From Psychromonas sp. MME1 (GTDB taxonomy: Bacteria; Pseudomonadota; Gammaproteobacteria; Enterobacterales; Psychromonadaceae): 64,000 nucleotides of DNA. The notes under the pieces are model-generated. The model was not told the origin of the DNA. It made no database searches and saw only the letters and a list, made by a program, of their open reading frames with translations. The stretch's first letter is position 1; each line of letters starts with the position of its first letter. Of this stretch, positions 19,008-27,424 are shown piece after piece. The translations under genes were made by a program, and so were the position numbers. The stretch spans positions 1,302,001 to 1,366,000 of the forward strand of contig NZ_CP160906.1 of NCBI RefSeq assembly GCF_041080865.1, written 5' to 3'.

Positions 19008-19826
19008 TTATTCTTTATCGAGCAAACTAAAACGGCTGATAAACTCCGTATAGTTAGCCACTAATACGCGGCGAATATGAAAAGGTGCCTTATGTAAAAC
19101 GTGCTTCATATAGCGTCTCGCAGCATTTTTCTCACCGTCACTATAGAGATCGACATAAACCCACTTTCCTTCGGGATCATTGGCAACTAACAATCGATAT
19201 TGCGGCTCGTTGCTGGAAAACGTTGGTAAAACAGTCACATTAACCTGTACCACATCTAAATTGCTTAAGGGCGTTGATTTCGCATGCAATGCATATTCAG
19301 CCAACTCACTGGTTTGCTGTGTTAATAAGGGCTTTGCCGCACTTTTATTACGCACCTGATTTAGCACATCAGACATCGCCTGTGGGGAAATGGGCGCAGT
19401 GATCACCGTGTTCGATTCATTCTCTGCGATATCAACCACCACGAAATCATCACTCAGCTCATCTGTCGGTAAGGGATCCATATCCGCAAGCTTTGATACA
19501 CCATGCCGCTTTAAACAACGTTGCAATCCTGCACGAGAGGTATCTTCATTAATAAAGTGCTTACATACACTTAATAACTCATCCAACGACAGTTTTAAAC
19601 GGGTACGCAAATGGACAACCGCGAACTCCTGCGCCGCACTTAATGTGGTGTGTAACTGTTTGGGAATGTGTGAGGCATCATGATTATCGCTACGTTTACG
19701 CCATTTACGCACGGTCGCTTCTGATATTTTCAATAGGCGCGCTAAAACCGCCGTAGGAAGATCGGATTGATGTATAAAAGCTCGCATTTCAGGTGTTGTA
19801 GTGGCGTTTTTATGCTGTTTAGACAT
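19008..19826 (-). CDS. pfaR: PfaR, regulator of the pfa operon
   Basis: The 272-residue protein has an N-terminal helix-turn-helix (about residues 18-45, LARLLKISEATVRKWRKR). It resembles the DNA-binding part of IS481/IS3-type transposases but lacks a DDE catalytic core. In Photobacterium and Shewanella a protein of this type, PfaR, sits directly upstream of pfaA and promotes its transcription. Position and build match: it is on the same strand, ending about 90 bases before the pfaA ATG. Its start lies at the left end of a 200-base AT-rich region shared with the toxin-antitoxin cassette. No operator could be recognised. Confidence 0.83.
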   Translation of the reverse strand: MSKQHKNATTTPEMRAFIHQSDLPTAVLARLLKISEATVRKWRKRSDNHDASHIPKQLHTTLSAAQEFAVVHLRTRLKLSLDELLSVCKHFINEDTSRAGLQRCLKRHGVSKLADMDPLPTDELSDDFVVVDIAENESNTVITAPISPQAMSDVLNQVRNKSAAKPLLTQQTSELAEYALHAKSTPLSNLDVVQVNVTVLPTFSSNEPQYRLLVANDPEGKWVYVDLYSDGEKNAARRYMKHVLHKAPFHIRRVLVANYTEFISRFSLLDKE

Positions 19827-20039
19827 TTAAATTTAATATATGTATGACGTGATAATCGATTGCGAGCTAATATACACAGGTATCACCCCCTATACAATCA
19901 GCCGATACTTAGATTTTAAATATTTTTAATAAATAGTGAGTTAGCATCTGTTATATGAACAATTTACCTTCATTAACTTGCTTTAATTTGTAGGAGCGAT
20001 GACTGCTATAAAAAATAGATTAAAGGATTGGCATCACCG

Positions 20040-20300
20040 TTATGTGCCGTAATGATATCGGAGCTGTGCAATTAGAATGGTGTTATCTTGATGCTTATAA
20101 ACGATGCGATGTTCATCGTTTATTCGGCGAGACCAATACCCAGATAATCCATGCTTTAAAGGCTCAGGTTTACCAATACCTTCGTGGGGAGTTCTTTGAA
20201 TATCTTTAATAAGTAAGTTAATACGTTTTACTATTTTCTTATCGGTGGTTTGCCAATAAATGTATTGTTCCCAAGCTTTAGTTGAAAATGTTAGCTTCAT
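20040..20300 (-). CDS. yoeB: YoeB/Txe-family toxin
   Basis: This is an 86-residue RelE-fold endoribonuclease toxin that cleaves mRNA in the ribosome. Family features are WEQYIYWQ near the start, the middle IGKPEPLKHGLSGYWSRRI, and the ending HRIVYK...RYHYGT, which includes the catalytic C-terminal His-Tyr. Its start overlaps the antitoxin stop by four bases (ATGA), the usual coupled arrangement. The stop codon TAA lies inside GCACATAAC, an attC-like core, as for a gene cassette. The downstream half of that attC is not recognisable, so the cassette end seems eroded. Toxin-antitoxin pairs are common stabilising cassettes in chromosomal integrons. Confidence 0.93.
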   Translation of the reverse strand: MKLTFSTKAWEQYIYWQTTDKKIVKRINLLIKDIQRTPHEGIGKPEPLKHGLSGYWSRRINDEHRIVYKHQDNTILIAQLRYHYGT

Positions 20301-20548
20301 TCTATTAGCTCCCTTTCAGTTCCATTGCCAGCCTCAAGTTCGGCAATAGACTCTAAAAGGTTTCTAGCGTTTGCAGGGGATCTAAGTAAATACGTTGTTT
20401 CTTGCATTGCGTTATAGTCTTCTAATGAGATCATAACAACAGGATCTTCACTTTTACGGGTAATAATAATTGGTGCGTGATCATTACAGACCTGCGCCAT
20501 TGTATTGGCTAAATTTGCTCTAGCGGCTGTATAACTTATTGCATCCAT
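20297..20548 (-). CDS. yefM: YefM/Phd-family antitoxin
   Basis: This is an 83-residue antitoxin of the YefM/Phd family, starting MDAISYTAARANLA. The N-terminal half forms the DNA-binding fold (motif VVMISLEDYNAMQETTYLL) and the C-terminal acidic tail would cover the toxin. I chose the ATG at 20548 because GGAG lies nine bases upstream; the longer frame to 20569 does not have this. The inverted pair TGTAC and GTACA at 20569-20586 just upstream resembles the TGTACA-type operator used by YefM-YoeB. The pair would therefore repress its own promoter. Confidence 0.92.
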   Translation of the reverse strand: MDAISYTAARANLANTMAQVCNDHAPIIITRKSEDPVVMISLEDYNAMQETTYLLRSPANARNLLESIAELEAGNGTERELIE

Positions 20549-20568
20549 ATATAACTCCAAAGCGCTCA

Positions 20569-20586
20569 TGTACGTTAATTGGTACA
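20569..20586 (-). promoter_or_regulatory. Candidate YefM operator, inverted TGTAC/GTACA
   Basis: TGTAC at 20569-20573 and GTACA at 20582-20586 form an inverted repeat with eight bases between, about 20 bases before the antitoxin ATG. E. coli YefM-YoeB binds palindromes with core TGTACA, so autoregulation is likely. The assignment rests on this likeness alone. Confidence 0.5.
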
Positions 20587-20601
20587 GTATAGAGTGTTGT
20601 C

Positions 20602-20753
20602 ACATAACAAACAAGGATAGGCTTCTCGGGGTTTAGATCGGCGTTGGTATATCAGGGACATCCGAATATTTTATCCAAGTGTTTTATTGATTTACATCAA
20701 TAAAACACTTGAATGTCCCCGATTACCATTACCATCAAAATGCCTTGTTATGT
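20602..20753 (-). other. attC-like site behind the OLD-like gene, invaded by a palindromic repeat
   Basis: Read on the minus strand, the site starts with ACATAAC at 20753-20747, overlapping the stop of the ATPase gene, and ends with GTTATGT at 20608-20602, just before the antitoxin leader. These are the outer core sites of an attC. The arms pair poorly beyond AACAA. The middle holds a palindromic repeat with a perfect 16-bp stem (20676-20691 against 20696-20711). It may be a hybrid of two attC sites or one with an insertion. Confidence 0.5.
20676..20711. repeat. Palindromic repeat of the TCGGGGACAT family
   Basis: Arms 20676-20691 and 20696-20711 are perfectly complementary over 16 bases with a TTAC loop. 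Outside them lie GGGACATCC on the left and AATGTCCCCGATT on the right, the family core, with an extra 12 bases in the left arm. The inner part (TTTTATTGAT, loop, ATCAATAAAA) is shared with the palindrome at 36873-36936. The layout suggests REP-type elements moved by an RAYT transposase. Confidence 0.8.
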
Positions 20754-22463
20754 GCTTTCCTCTGTAACTAAACTAAGGAATTTTTCACATCGAAGTGAAT
20801 CAGATACATTTAAAATGTCATTTGGATTCTTCTTCAATTCATTTTGAATATATTGTTTTGTTTTTCCAAGTAACTCTTTTCCAGGAGTAAACTCTTCACT
20901 GTAAGCTTCATACCATTCTTTCGCGAGATTACTTACTGTTGCAATATCAGTCTTATTAGATTTATTTAGGCTTAACTCCTGACGCTCTCTAAGTATAAAG
21001 TTAGATAATTTTCGAATCGCCTCTTCTTTAAGTTCCTCGATAAAGAGTGAATACTTGGCATTCGCGTCCTCAATTGACACACCATAAATTTGATTCAAAT
21101 GAGACGGAACACAGAAATAATTTTCAACTTCTTGATATTTGGTCATGAAGAACAGCAACTCTCTTTTAGCACAGTCCTCAGCAAGTTTAAGTACCTCACG
21201 ATCTGTATCAAGTTTTTGATCTCTATCTATATGAACAATGACTTTAACACCAGGAATTTGTTTCCTTACGAATCCTTGCAATATTTTTGCAAAATCGACC
21301 TTTGTACAGCCTTCATATGAATGTAATACAAACTCACTTTCGCTTAATCCATTAGCGATTAAGAATTTTTTAAGAAAGTGTTTCTTTTCTGAAACGTTAT
21401 CAACTTTATCTTCGGTTACAATAATGTATTTAAGTTCTTTCTTAGAGAACAAGTAGTCTGCGTCTGCAGCCCCAATATCTAATAGTATATTACTCCCTTT
21501 GACTCCTGATATTGCATTCCCATTTTGAAAATGAACTACATTTGCTTTGTCTTCCAATGATTCGAGTATATATCTAGAGTGAGTAGAAAATACCACTTTT
21601 AATTCAGGGTTTTCACTCGTTCGTTTAACCAATTCGTTTGAAAGTAGTTTTTGCTTAGTTGGGTGGATATGAGAATCAGGCTCATCTAACAAAATAATCT
21701 TAGGATCGAAATATTCTATATATGCAAATATTTGTACAATTTGGAGTAAACCTGTTCCTACCGAATCAAGAGGCAACTTGACACTGTCACTGATTACATA
21801 AACATTTATAAATTCAGAAGCATGTTCATCAAATTCAACTTTTATATCTATTTTTTCATAAATTGAATTTACAGAGTCCTTAAACGATTCCCACTTTTGA
21901 GAGTCGTTGCTAATTGTGTATAAAATATTTCGTAGATAGTTATTGCTGTCTCCACGTGTAGCTGATTTTTTAACTGCTATTGGAACTTCATATTTTTCTA
22001 GAATTGGAATGCCTGCAATACCAGGAACATAAACACAATATGGCTTTTCAATTTCGCTTAACAAGTCACCAAGCTTCTTCCCCGTTAACATTGTGGTAAA
22101 ACCACCATTTTTTCCTCGGGATATCTGTACAGTAGAAGTAACACCATTATTGAAAATAAACTCAATCCAACGTCTATCTTCTCTTCTTCTAGCACCAGCT
22201 AGAGGTTTACCGTGATACAAATATGCGATGTCATTTGTAGGTGTATACAAATATTCGCTAGAGTCTAATGATAGTGTCTTAGTTTTATCCTTGATCCAAT
22301 TACCTTTTTTAAGTTTCAAGGTTTGGCAACTAGAAACAGCAAATTGAATCCCTTGAATAAAGCTACTTTTTCCCGAATTATTAGTCCCGATAAATATATT
22401 TAACGGTTCCAAATCGACAGAAACATCATTAATTTTTTTAAACTTCTTGATTTGTATTTTCAT
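20748..22463 (-). CDS. OLD-like ATPase/TOPRIM protein in an integron-type cassette
   Basis: This is a 571-residue protein. The N-terminal SMC/ABC-type ATPase has Walker A GTNNSGKSS (residues 26-34), a signature-like DSVGTGLLQI, Walker B IILLDEPDSHIHP and a switch His in VFSTHS. The C-terminal third looks like a TOPRIM nuclease fold, with VTED and later HIDRD as possible metal ligands. This order matches the OLD family of anti-phage nucleases. The gene starts 34 bases behind a GTTATGT core, and its stop TAA lies inside ACATAAC, as in a gene cassette. No partner gene is present, so it would be a stand-alone (class 1 type) OLD. The exact subfamily is not recognised. Confidence 0.82.
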   Translation of the reverse strand: MKIQIKKFKKINDVSVDLEPLNIFIGTNNSGKSSFIQGIQFAVSSCQTLKLKKGNWIKDKTKTLSLDSSEYLYTPTNDIAYLYHGKPLAGARRREDRRWIEFIFNNGVTSTVQISRGKNGGFTTMLTGKKLGDLLSEIEKPYCVYVPGIAGIPILEKYEVPIAVKKSATRGDSNNYLRNILYTISNDSQKWESFKDSVNSIYEKIDIKVEFDEHASEFINVYVISDSVKLPLDSVGTGLLQIVQIFAYIEYFDPKIILLDEPDSHIHPTKQKLLSNELVKRTSENPELKVVFSTHSRYILESLEDKANVVHFQNGNAISGVKGSNILLDIGAADADYLFSKKELKYIIVTEDKVDNVSEKKHFLKKFLIANGLSESEFVLHSYEGCTKVDFAKILQGFVRKQIPGVKVIVHIDRDQKLDTDREVLKLAEDCAKRELLFFMTKYQEVENYFCVPSHLNQIYGVSIEDANAKYSLFIEELKEEAIRKLSNFILRERQELSLNKSNKTDIATVSNLAKEWYEAYSEEFTPGKELLGKTKQYIQNELKKNPNDILNVSDSLRCEKFLSLVTEEST

Positions 22464-22503
22464 TTTCTAAACATTACTCTCTGAAGATACACTGGCACAT
22501 AAC

Positions 22504-22610
22504 GAAGCTGTAGAATTTCTTTTTTTCAGCCTGATTGTTTTAAATAAAAGACACAATAATTCATAATTTATTGATATTCAATTAAATATTCTGTTTTTAA
22601 TAACGGACTG
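22504..22610. mobile_element. Remnant left end of the IS1182-family element
   Basis: About 107 bases match the left end of the complete IS at 39906-41751 almost base for base: the tip GAAGCTGTAGAATTTCT, then TTCAGCCTGATT, then the AT-rich leader up to TAACGGACTG. The transposase and right end are missing. The remnant starts directly after CATAAC, an attC core (22497-22503), and ends next to ACTAATCGGGGACATCC at 22614-22630. Confidence 0.85.
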
Positions 22611-22613
22611 CTT

Positions 22614-22630
22614 ACTAATCGGGGACATCC
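22614..22630. repeat. Family repeat ACTAATCGGGGACATCC, copy next to the IS remnant
   Basis: These 17 bases are identical to 42715-42731. Both copies sit exactly where another element stops (the IS1182 remnant here, the integrase gene there). A short AT-rich stretch with a partly inverted GGGATACCC follows near 22665-22675. Confidence 0.75.
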
Positions 22631-22708
22631 AAACCTTTTTATTGATCACGAAAAATCTGGGATACCCACAACTTTCAGTAATATTAACCAGTAAAATGGA
22701 GCTACTAT

Positions 22709-23917
22709 TTAATCGTAGGCGCCACACTTTCTACAATACTTTCCATGTATATAGGTTTTTTTATTACAATGCCCACATAACTTAAATTGCATAAAACCAC
22801 ATATTGGGCAAGCATTATTACCGCTTGGTAAATGGGCAGCACAATGTTGGCATTGTCCTTTAATAATACGTCGTTGAATGATTTTTTCAGGTGAAAATAT
22901 TTTTTTCTGCATAAAGTAAATCAAAGCCATCGCAACCAAAACAGCAGCACCCATCATGACGTAATGCCATATTGCCACAAGCTTTAATGACTCGAGTAAT
23001 GCAAATATATGCTTTAAAAGCTTTTTGGGCAGAATATCGTAAACCAACGTTATCAGCTTAAATATAACTGGTATAAATACGACAACTAGCAGATGAGATG
23101 AAACTAAACTTTGATATGGCCTGCTCGCGACGATACTTTTGGAATTCCATAGATAGAAGATGATGACAAGTGGCAGCAAAAGAATCATCTCCATCGCCAA
23201 ACGCTTTGCTGGATACCAAAAATTTAAATCGCGTAATTCCTGTAAAAGGATATCCCTGTTGTTAGTAGACGAGTTGTCAATCACATTAAAAAACTCAATA
23301 ACATGTTGATTCTGCATAAGCAGTGAAACCGATGCGGACTCATCATTTGCTAGGGTGTTAAGTTTTTTCGTTAAATGTACTACCTGATTTTTTAGCGAGA
23401 CGGTGTTTTCTTTTACACTATTGTTATCAGCTATCTCCTCTAAAAGAGATGTATCATATGCCCCCTTTACACGATCAAGCTCAGATTTAACCTCAACGGA
23501 TTGCTGTCTCAGTTTAAGCAATAGATTTAAGCTGCTAGACAACGTTTTGTTCGCTTCAATTACATCCAATCGCGTTGCTATCGACTGACAGATAGGATGA
23601 ATTTCTTGATCTCTGTGTTTTTCATCTATGTAAGTGTAATTACCTCGATCTCTTGCTACCATTTTTGCTGTGTGAATAAGTCTATTACTCTCATTCCACG
23701 CTTCATCAATCACAATATCTCGGCAATACTGAGGGACATATTCGTAGGGTGTTGTTAATTGACTTGTGTGGTCATCTAAGCCTTGAAAAATTGACATTAA
23801 AATGAATAAATCAAGAAACAGTACAATTACTAACACACTCTTCCCTATCGGTTGATTATTTAGGCTAGTCAGTGCGCACTTAACTTTATTCACTCTATTT
23901 CTTATATTTATCAGCAT
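22709..23917 (-). CDS. Membrane protein with C-terminal zinc ribbons
   Basis: This is a 402-residue protein of unknown function. A hydrophobic segment at about residues 27-45 is followed by a long, probably periplasmic, helical and coiled-coil region up to about 235. Three more hydrophobic segments lie between about 240 and 350. The C terminus is cytosolic and carries cysteine pairs CQHC, CPIC, CGHC and CRKC, enough for two zinc ribbons. This fold is a common bacterial end domain for protein contact. It stands alone between the cassette stretch and a small exported protein. No homologue was recognised. Confidence 0.8.
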   Translation of the reverse strand: MLINIRNRVNKVKCALTSLNNQPIGKSVLVIVLFLDLFILMSIFQGLDDHTSQLTTPYEYVPQYCRDIVIDEAWNESNRLIHTAKMVARDRGNYTYIDEKHRDQEIHPICQSIATRLDVIEANKTLSSSLNLLLKLRQQSVEVKSELDRVKGAYDTSLLEEIADNNSVKENTVSLKNQVVHLTKKLNTLANDESASVSLLMQNQHVIEFFNVIDNSSTNNRDILLQELRDLNFWYPAKRLAMEMILLLPLVIIFYLWNSKSIVASRPYQSLVSSHLLVVVFIPVIFKLITLVYDILPKKLLKHIFALLESLKLVAIWHYVMMGAAVLVAMALIYFMQKKIFSPEKIIQRRIIKGQCQHCAAHLPSGNNACPICGFMQFKLCGHCNKKTYIHGKYCRKCGAYD

Positions 23918-24084
23918 GATACTTCCTTGTATAGCAAAAAACTGTTGAGCTTATGAGATAGGATACTGGCACCACTTAAAGATTTTGGCCAGTCTTGTAC
24001 TGCATTTGCTAGTCAATGAGAGTTTATAAAGAAGTTGCTCCCGATTACTGTGGCATTGCGAAAGTTTTCTCTTCGTTCAACCAA

Positions 24085-24480
24085 TTACTCAACCTCATGC
24101 ACCTGAATACACTTGTTGTTAATATCGTAAGCCAAACACGCCCAAGTTGAACCGTTAATTTTGATCGCCTTTGGGGCTTTTTTTAGGTCAAACAGACAAC
24201 GCAGTGGCACTGTATCGTTATCGCATTCATTCGGCTTTTTGTCGGTATAATTAATCACTGCAACAGAATCACAGAGCCCATCCTCATTATATTTGGAACA
24301 AAACCACTCTTGATTGTTCCAGACTATTTTATCTGGATTCCACGCCCTATTTTTATTAAAAACGCAAGGGCAAGGAACATCGCCGGTTTTCCCAACCATG
24401 TTCTTATCTTTAGCGTTAGCAAAAAAACTAGAAAAAGAAATTACACTAATAAAAAGTAATAATAGGGGGGATTTTTTCAT
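24085..24480 (-). CDS. Small exported Cys-rich protein, unknown
   Basis: The 131-residue precursor has a clear signal peptide (MKKSPLLLLFISVISFSSFF, likely cut after ANA). The mature part contains about seven cysteines and two similar blocks: VWNNQEWFCSKY with a following C, and INGSTWACLAYDINNKC. This suggests a duplicated disulfide-linked module. I chose the ATG at 24480 because GGAAG lies eight bases upstream; the longer frame to 24561 has no such site. Function is unknown. It stands alone, divergent from the gene at 24743. Confidence 0.75.
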   Translation of the reverse strand: MKKSPLLLLFISVISFSSFFANAKDKNMVGKTGDVPCPCVFNKNRAWNPDKIVWNNQEWFCSKYNEDGLCDSVAVINYTDKKPNECDNDTVPLRCLFDLKKAPKAIKINGSTWACLAYDINNKCIQVHEVE

Positions 24481-24742
24481 TATATCTTCCATTTGCAGCA
24501 AAAAAATAAGTATAAATACAATCAGAGCAACAATGTTTGATTTGATACAGGTAATAACCATTAGTTGCTCTAGGCTTAGGCTATAGATGAAAATTTAAGC
24601 CATGGAGAGGATGATTCAATGCTTTTTTTATCAAAAAATGTGCTAGGGTCTGTTTATCTTTCGAGTTTATTTTGTTTTTAGATGAATTTTCTATTAACTC
24701 TTTTTAAAACAGACCTTATATTGGTTAGCAATTGGAATTACG

Positions 24743-25171
24743 ATGAAATTTCGCTCTCTTTTTTTGCCCTTGGTACTGCTATCTCCGCTCGCCTTAAGTG
24801 CTCCCAATCACTTACTTAAACATGTTAAGGGATTAAGTCGTGATTACTACTATATTGATTTTAGTCGTGACGCTTTGAGTTATAAACACAAGGATATGGT
24901 CGGGGGCGAACATGAAAAACACTATCTATTATTGGGCTTTGAGGGTGATCGTTTTAAGGTAGTCATTCAATCTGAAAGTAGCGATGTCGGCTATGTAATG
25001 CCTGATGATAGTTATATTGTTGAGTCCAATATATGGAATGAAAAAGAGCAGCGTATGACCATAACGGTAGTGGTTATTTCGCAGCAAACCTGGGTTGACA
25101 TCTCTTTTTCTGCTTACCCTTTTGCTGAGTATCAGCTTGACGTATCAAAGCTAACTACATCCAAATTTTAA
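24743..25171 (+). CDS. Small exported protein, unknown
   Basis: This 142-residue protein begins with a typical signal peptide (MKFRSLFLPLVLLSPLALSA), so it is probably periplasmic or secreted. The mature part is rich in beta-type stretches with many Tyr and Asp residues and no cysteine; no family motif is seen. A GGAA sequence precedes the ATG. The next gene follows after about 35 bases on the same strand, so the two may form a small operon. Function is not recognised. Confidence 0.7.
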   Translation: MKFRSLFLPLVLLSPLALSAPNHLLKHVKGLSRDYYYIDFSRDALSYKHKDMVGGEHEKHYLLLGFEGDRFKVVIQSESSDVGYVMPDDSYIVESNIWNEKEQRMTITVVVISQQTWVDISFSAYPFAEYQLDVSKLTTSKF

Positions 25172-25206
25172 TATTCAAATAATTTTTATTCAGTGGAAAC
25201 TTGTTA

Positions 25207-25734
25207 ATGAAAGATCCTTTTTTAGTGAATCAACACTTTAGTCACGATGAGTTAATACAGCAGTTGCTTAATTATCAATTTTCAGCTCCTATATACCACT
25301 CTGATGTTTTTGGTCATTTACAGGAAGAGATGCCGCTTAATAATAGCTATAGCTTTTCTGAACTGATTAAACAATTAGAAATATTGCAACTCTGGCCTGA
25401 TTTTAAGCGGCTATTAACGGGGCAATCTGAATCCTGGTTAATTGATTTCTCTTCTATGTTGCAAAGGGAAAGTACAACGGGAACGCTGCAATGCTTAGTT
25501 GAGTTGACTGATCTTTTTACAACTACGACACTGAGACTCAGCCATTTATTAACTGCGCATGAATGGCATTGGCAACAAGATTCATTACCGCTTATTGATA
25601 CCATCATCAAACAATTAACGGCAATAAAAAAAGATATACAGCCTAAGACGACTGTAAGTGATGAAGTCGACTTTGAGATGATTCAACAGACACTCACCTA
25701 TTTGAGTCGCATACGTGAGAGTGGTAGGCCGTAG
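25207..25734 (+). CDS. Uncharacterised soluble helical protein
   Basis: This is a 175-residue acidic protein without signal peptide or membrane segment, predicted mostly helical (many Leu-Gln-Thr helices; SFSELIKQLEILQLW, ETTTLRLSHLLTAHEWHW-like stretches). I chose the ATG at 25207, with GTGGAAA nine bases upstream, over the TTG two codons earlier. It follows the exported protein gene closely. It is followed by an imperfect hairpin (25740-25778) between the two convergent genes. No homologue was recognised. Confidence 0.68.
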   Translation: MKDPFLVNQHFSHDELIQQLLNYQFSAPIYHSDVFGHLQEEMPLNNSYSFSELIKQLEILQLWPDFKRLLTGQSESWLIDFSSMLQRESTTGTLQCLVELTDLFTTTTLRLSHLLTAHEWHWQQDSLPLIDTIIKQLTAIKKDIQPKTTVSDEVDFEMIQQTLTYLSRIRESGRP

Positions 25735-25739
25735 AGCAG

Positions 25740-25778
25740 GAATATCCAAACCATTTATTAACATAGAGTTGGATATCC
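25740..25778. repeat. Hairpin between convergent genes, degenerate family repeat
   Basis: ATATCCAA at 25742-25749 is inverted as TTGGATAT at 25769-25776. The flanks GGA and TCC extend the pairing. It resembles the GGACATCC repeat family with base changes. It could serve as a transcription stop for both convergent genes, but no T-run follows. Confidence 0.5.
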
Positions 25779-25793
25779 CTTATCTTGCTTGTA

Positions 25794-26930
25794 TTACTCA
25801 ATCGATTGGTCGTATATATCACCTTTAATATCTTTTAGGTGTGGGACCACATCACCACTCCAGCCTTGTTGGGCATAATTATCTATGCGCTTAATAACAC
25901 GCACCGGTTGTCCCTTGGCAAAGTTATATCCTGCGAAATCAAAAAATACGTCAGAAGGGGCAATCAAAGACTTAAATCGGTAGTGTAAGTTGGTTAAGTC
26001 AGAGATCGTTTGGAAATAAGTAGCCGCCCCACCGTAAGTCTCTTGAGGATCTTTAAGTGTCGCCACTAATTGCTTAACCACTTCCCTATCTTCAGCTGGA
26101 GCAGGCAAACCAGCAGGCATTATTGAGGTACTGAGTGCTGAATACATAAAGCCATAGCCTGTTGCGGCATCATTATCCCTAGGTTTAGGTAGGTGACGCA
26201 GGAAAAAGTCTGAACGTACAAAGCGATCGTTAGCAGACCAGCTTACTGGCAACTGCTCCTGAGTCGCATCCTTATACTTAGCAGCGTTTTCCAGCTCCTT
26301 TTGGTAGGATGGCGGGTTAGTCAAAATACGATATTCCTTACCATGAAACACCGTAACAACACCATTTTGAATCTCAATAATTGCCGAGTCTCCTGTTGCA
26401 TCTGCGATAGCAAGGTGCTTTGGTGTCGCATAACTAAAACCAGATCCCTTTTTTCCGACTACCGATACAATATGAACCTTATTTTTGATGGCATCAACAG
26501 CTTCAACAACCGTAGCAAAGTTATCCAGTGTGAAACTGACCCAATGATCCTCATCTAACTCTTTCTTCAATGTATTTGGCGCAATAGATTCATTGGCATC
26601 AACATAAAAGAGTGTGCGAGCAGTCAGTCCCACTTCATTCATCCCATCATTTGGAAAGCGGTTATTTGCATATGAGGCAACATTTCCATATTTAACCGTC
26701 CAATTGATTGATTTGCTTTTTTTAGTGGGATCAGCCGTCCCCCACCGTTTTATGCCGCGCGGTGTAGCCACGAATGTCGGATGTGAAGCGGTGACATAAT
26801 CTTCATTACGGCCTACTATCATTAAATCTGGATTGGTATTCCAGAATATGCGCGTGCAAGCTCCGACTTCAGTTAAGAAAAAAATAGAAAGAAATGAAAA
26901 TGTGCCAAGTAACTTAAACGGTTTTCACAT
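25794..26930 (-). CDS. Choloylglycine hydrolase/penicillin V acylase family protein; codon 2 is TGA
   Basis: The family is an Ntn-hydrolase exported to the periplasm, with an N-terminal Cys nucleophile freed by signal cleavage that attacks linear amide bonds. Here the sequence GACTRIFWNTNPDLMIVGRNEDY carries the expected Cys (about codon 25) behind a perfect signal-peptide-like stretch, and the ATG at 26930 has GGAG seven bases upstream. The second codon, however, is TGA (26927-26925). The next in-frame ATG (26822) lies after the Cys and would give a 342-residue protein without nucleophile or signal. The rest of the frame is open to 25794, so a recent nonsense mutation or a base-call error is likely. 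Confidence 0.82.
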
Positions 26931-27424
26931 TGATATCTCCTAAATCGTGTGATGATTGTAAATAAAATCAGCCTAAGCCACCAAGTATTAGCTGTACTAG
27001 CTGAATTTAACCAATTCGTTATCCATTACGTAATAGTAACTATAAATTTATATTTAGCTGTTTTTTGTATAAATCGTTTTATAATCAATGTGTTTTGACT
27101 GATCTACAGTAAATAATTAAAAATATCTAGATAATGCAAAGGAGCATGAATTTATGGTTAACTGGCATTTTTATTACAACTTTGTCACAACGGTGCCAAT
27201 CCAAAAAAGGTGGAAAATCAACGATGAAGCAACGTTATGATTGTATATTAAACTTCAACGTTACAAAATAGATAAGCAATTGTTAAATAAGCAGTAATAA
27301 TCTTTACAACGCGTTATTAACTAAAAAAATCAAAGCAAAGGTGAATTTTATTTTTATAAACACTTGAAAAACTATAAATTAGCCATATTATGTCTACACG
27401 AACATTTTCTTTTTTGAGGTATCT
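26931..27424. other. Intergenic region upstream of htpX
   Basis: These 494 AT-rich bases hold the divergent promoters of the hydrolase-like gene and htpX. A short open frame (27146-27271, 41 codons, plus strand) follows an AAAGGAG that is too close to its ATG; I do not regard it as a supported gene. A possible heat-shock promoter lies at the right end. Nothing else is recognised. Confidence 0.5.
27363..27390 (+). promoter_or_regulatory. Candidate sigma-32 (heat-shock) promoter of htpX
   Basis: CTTGAA at 27363-27368 and AGCCATATTA at 27381-27390 are close to the sigma-32 pattern CTTGAA, 13-15 bases, CCCCATNT, with a spacer of about 12-14. htpX is a heat-shock gene in E. coli, which fits. The -10 element lacks two of the usual C residues. 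Confidence 0.42.

Noticed and set aside
19827..20039. attC site behind the YoeB gene
   Set aside because: Only the first core (GCACATAAC) is visible; no matching second core or stem within 150 bases could be found, so no site is listed.
27146..27271. 41-codon frame upstream of htpX behind AAAGGAG
   Set aside because: The ribosome site is only one base from the ATG, a second frame overlaps, and the peptide shows no order; not enough to call a gene.
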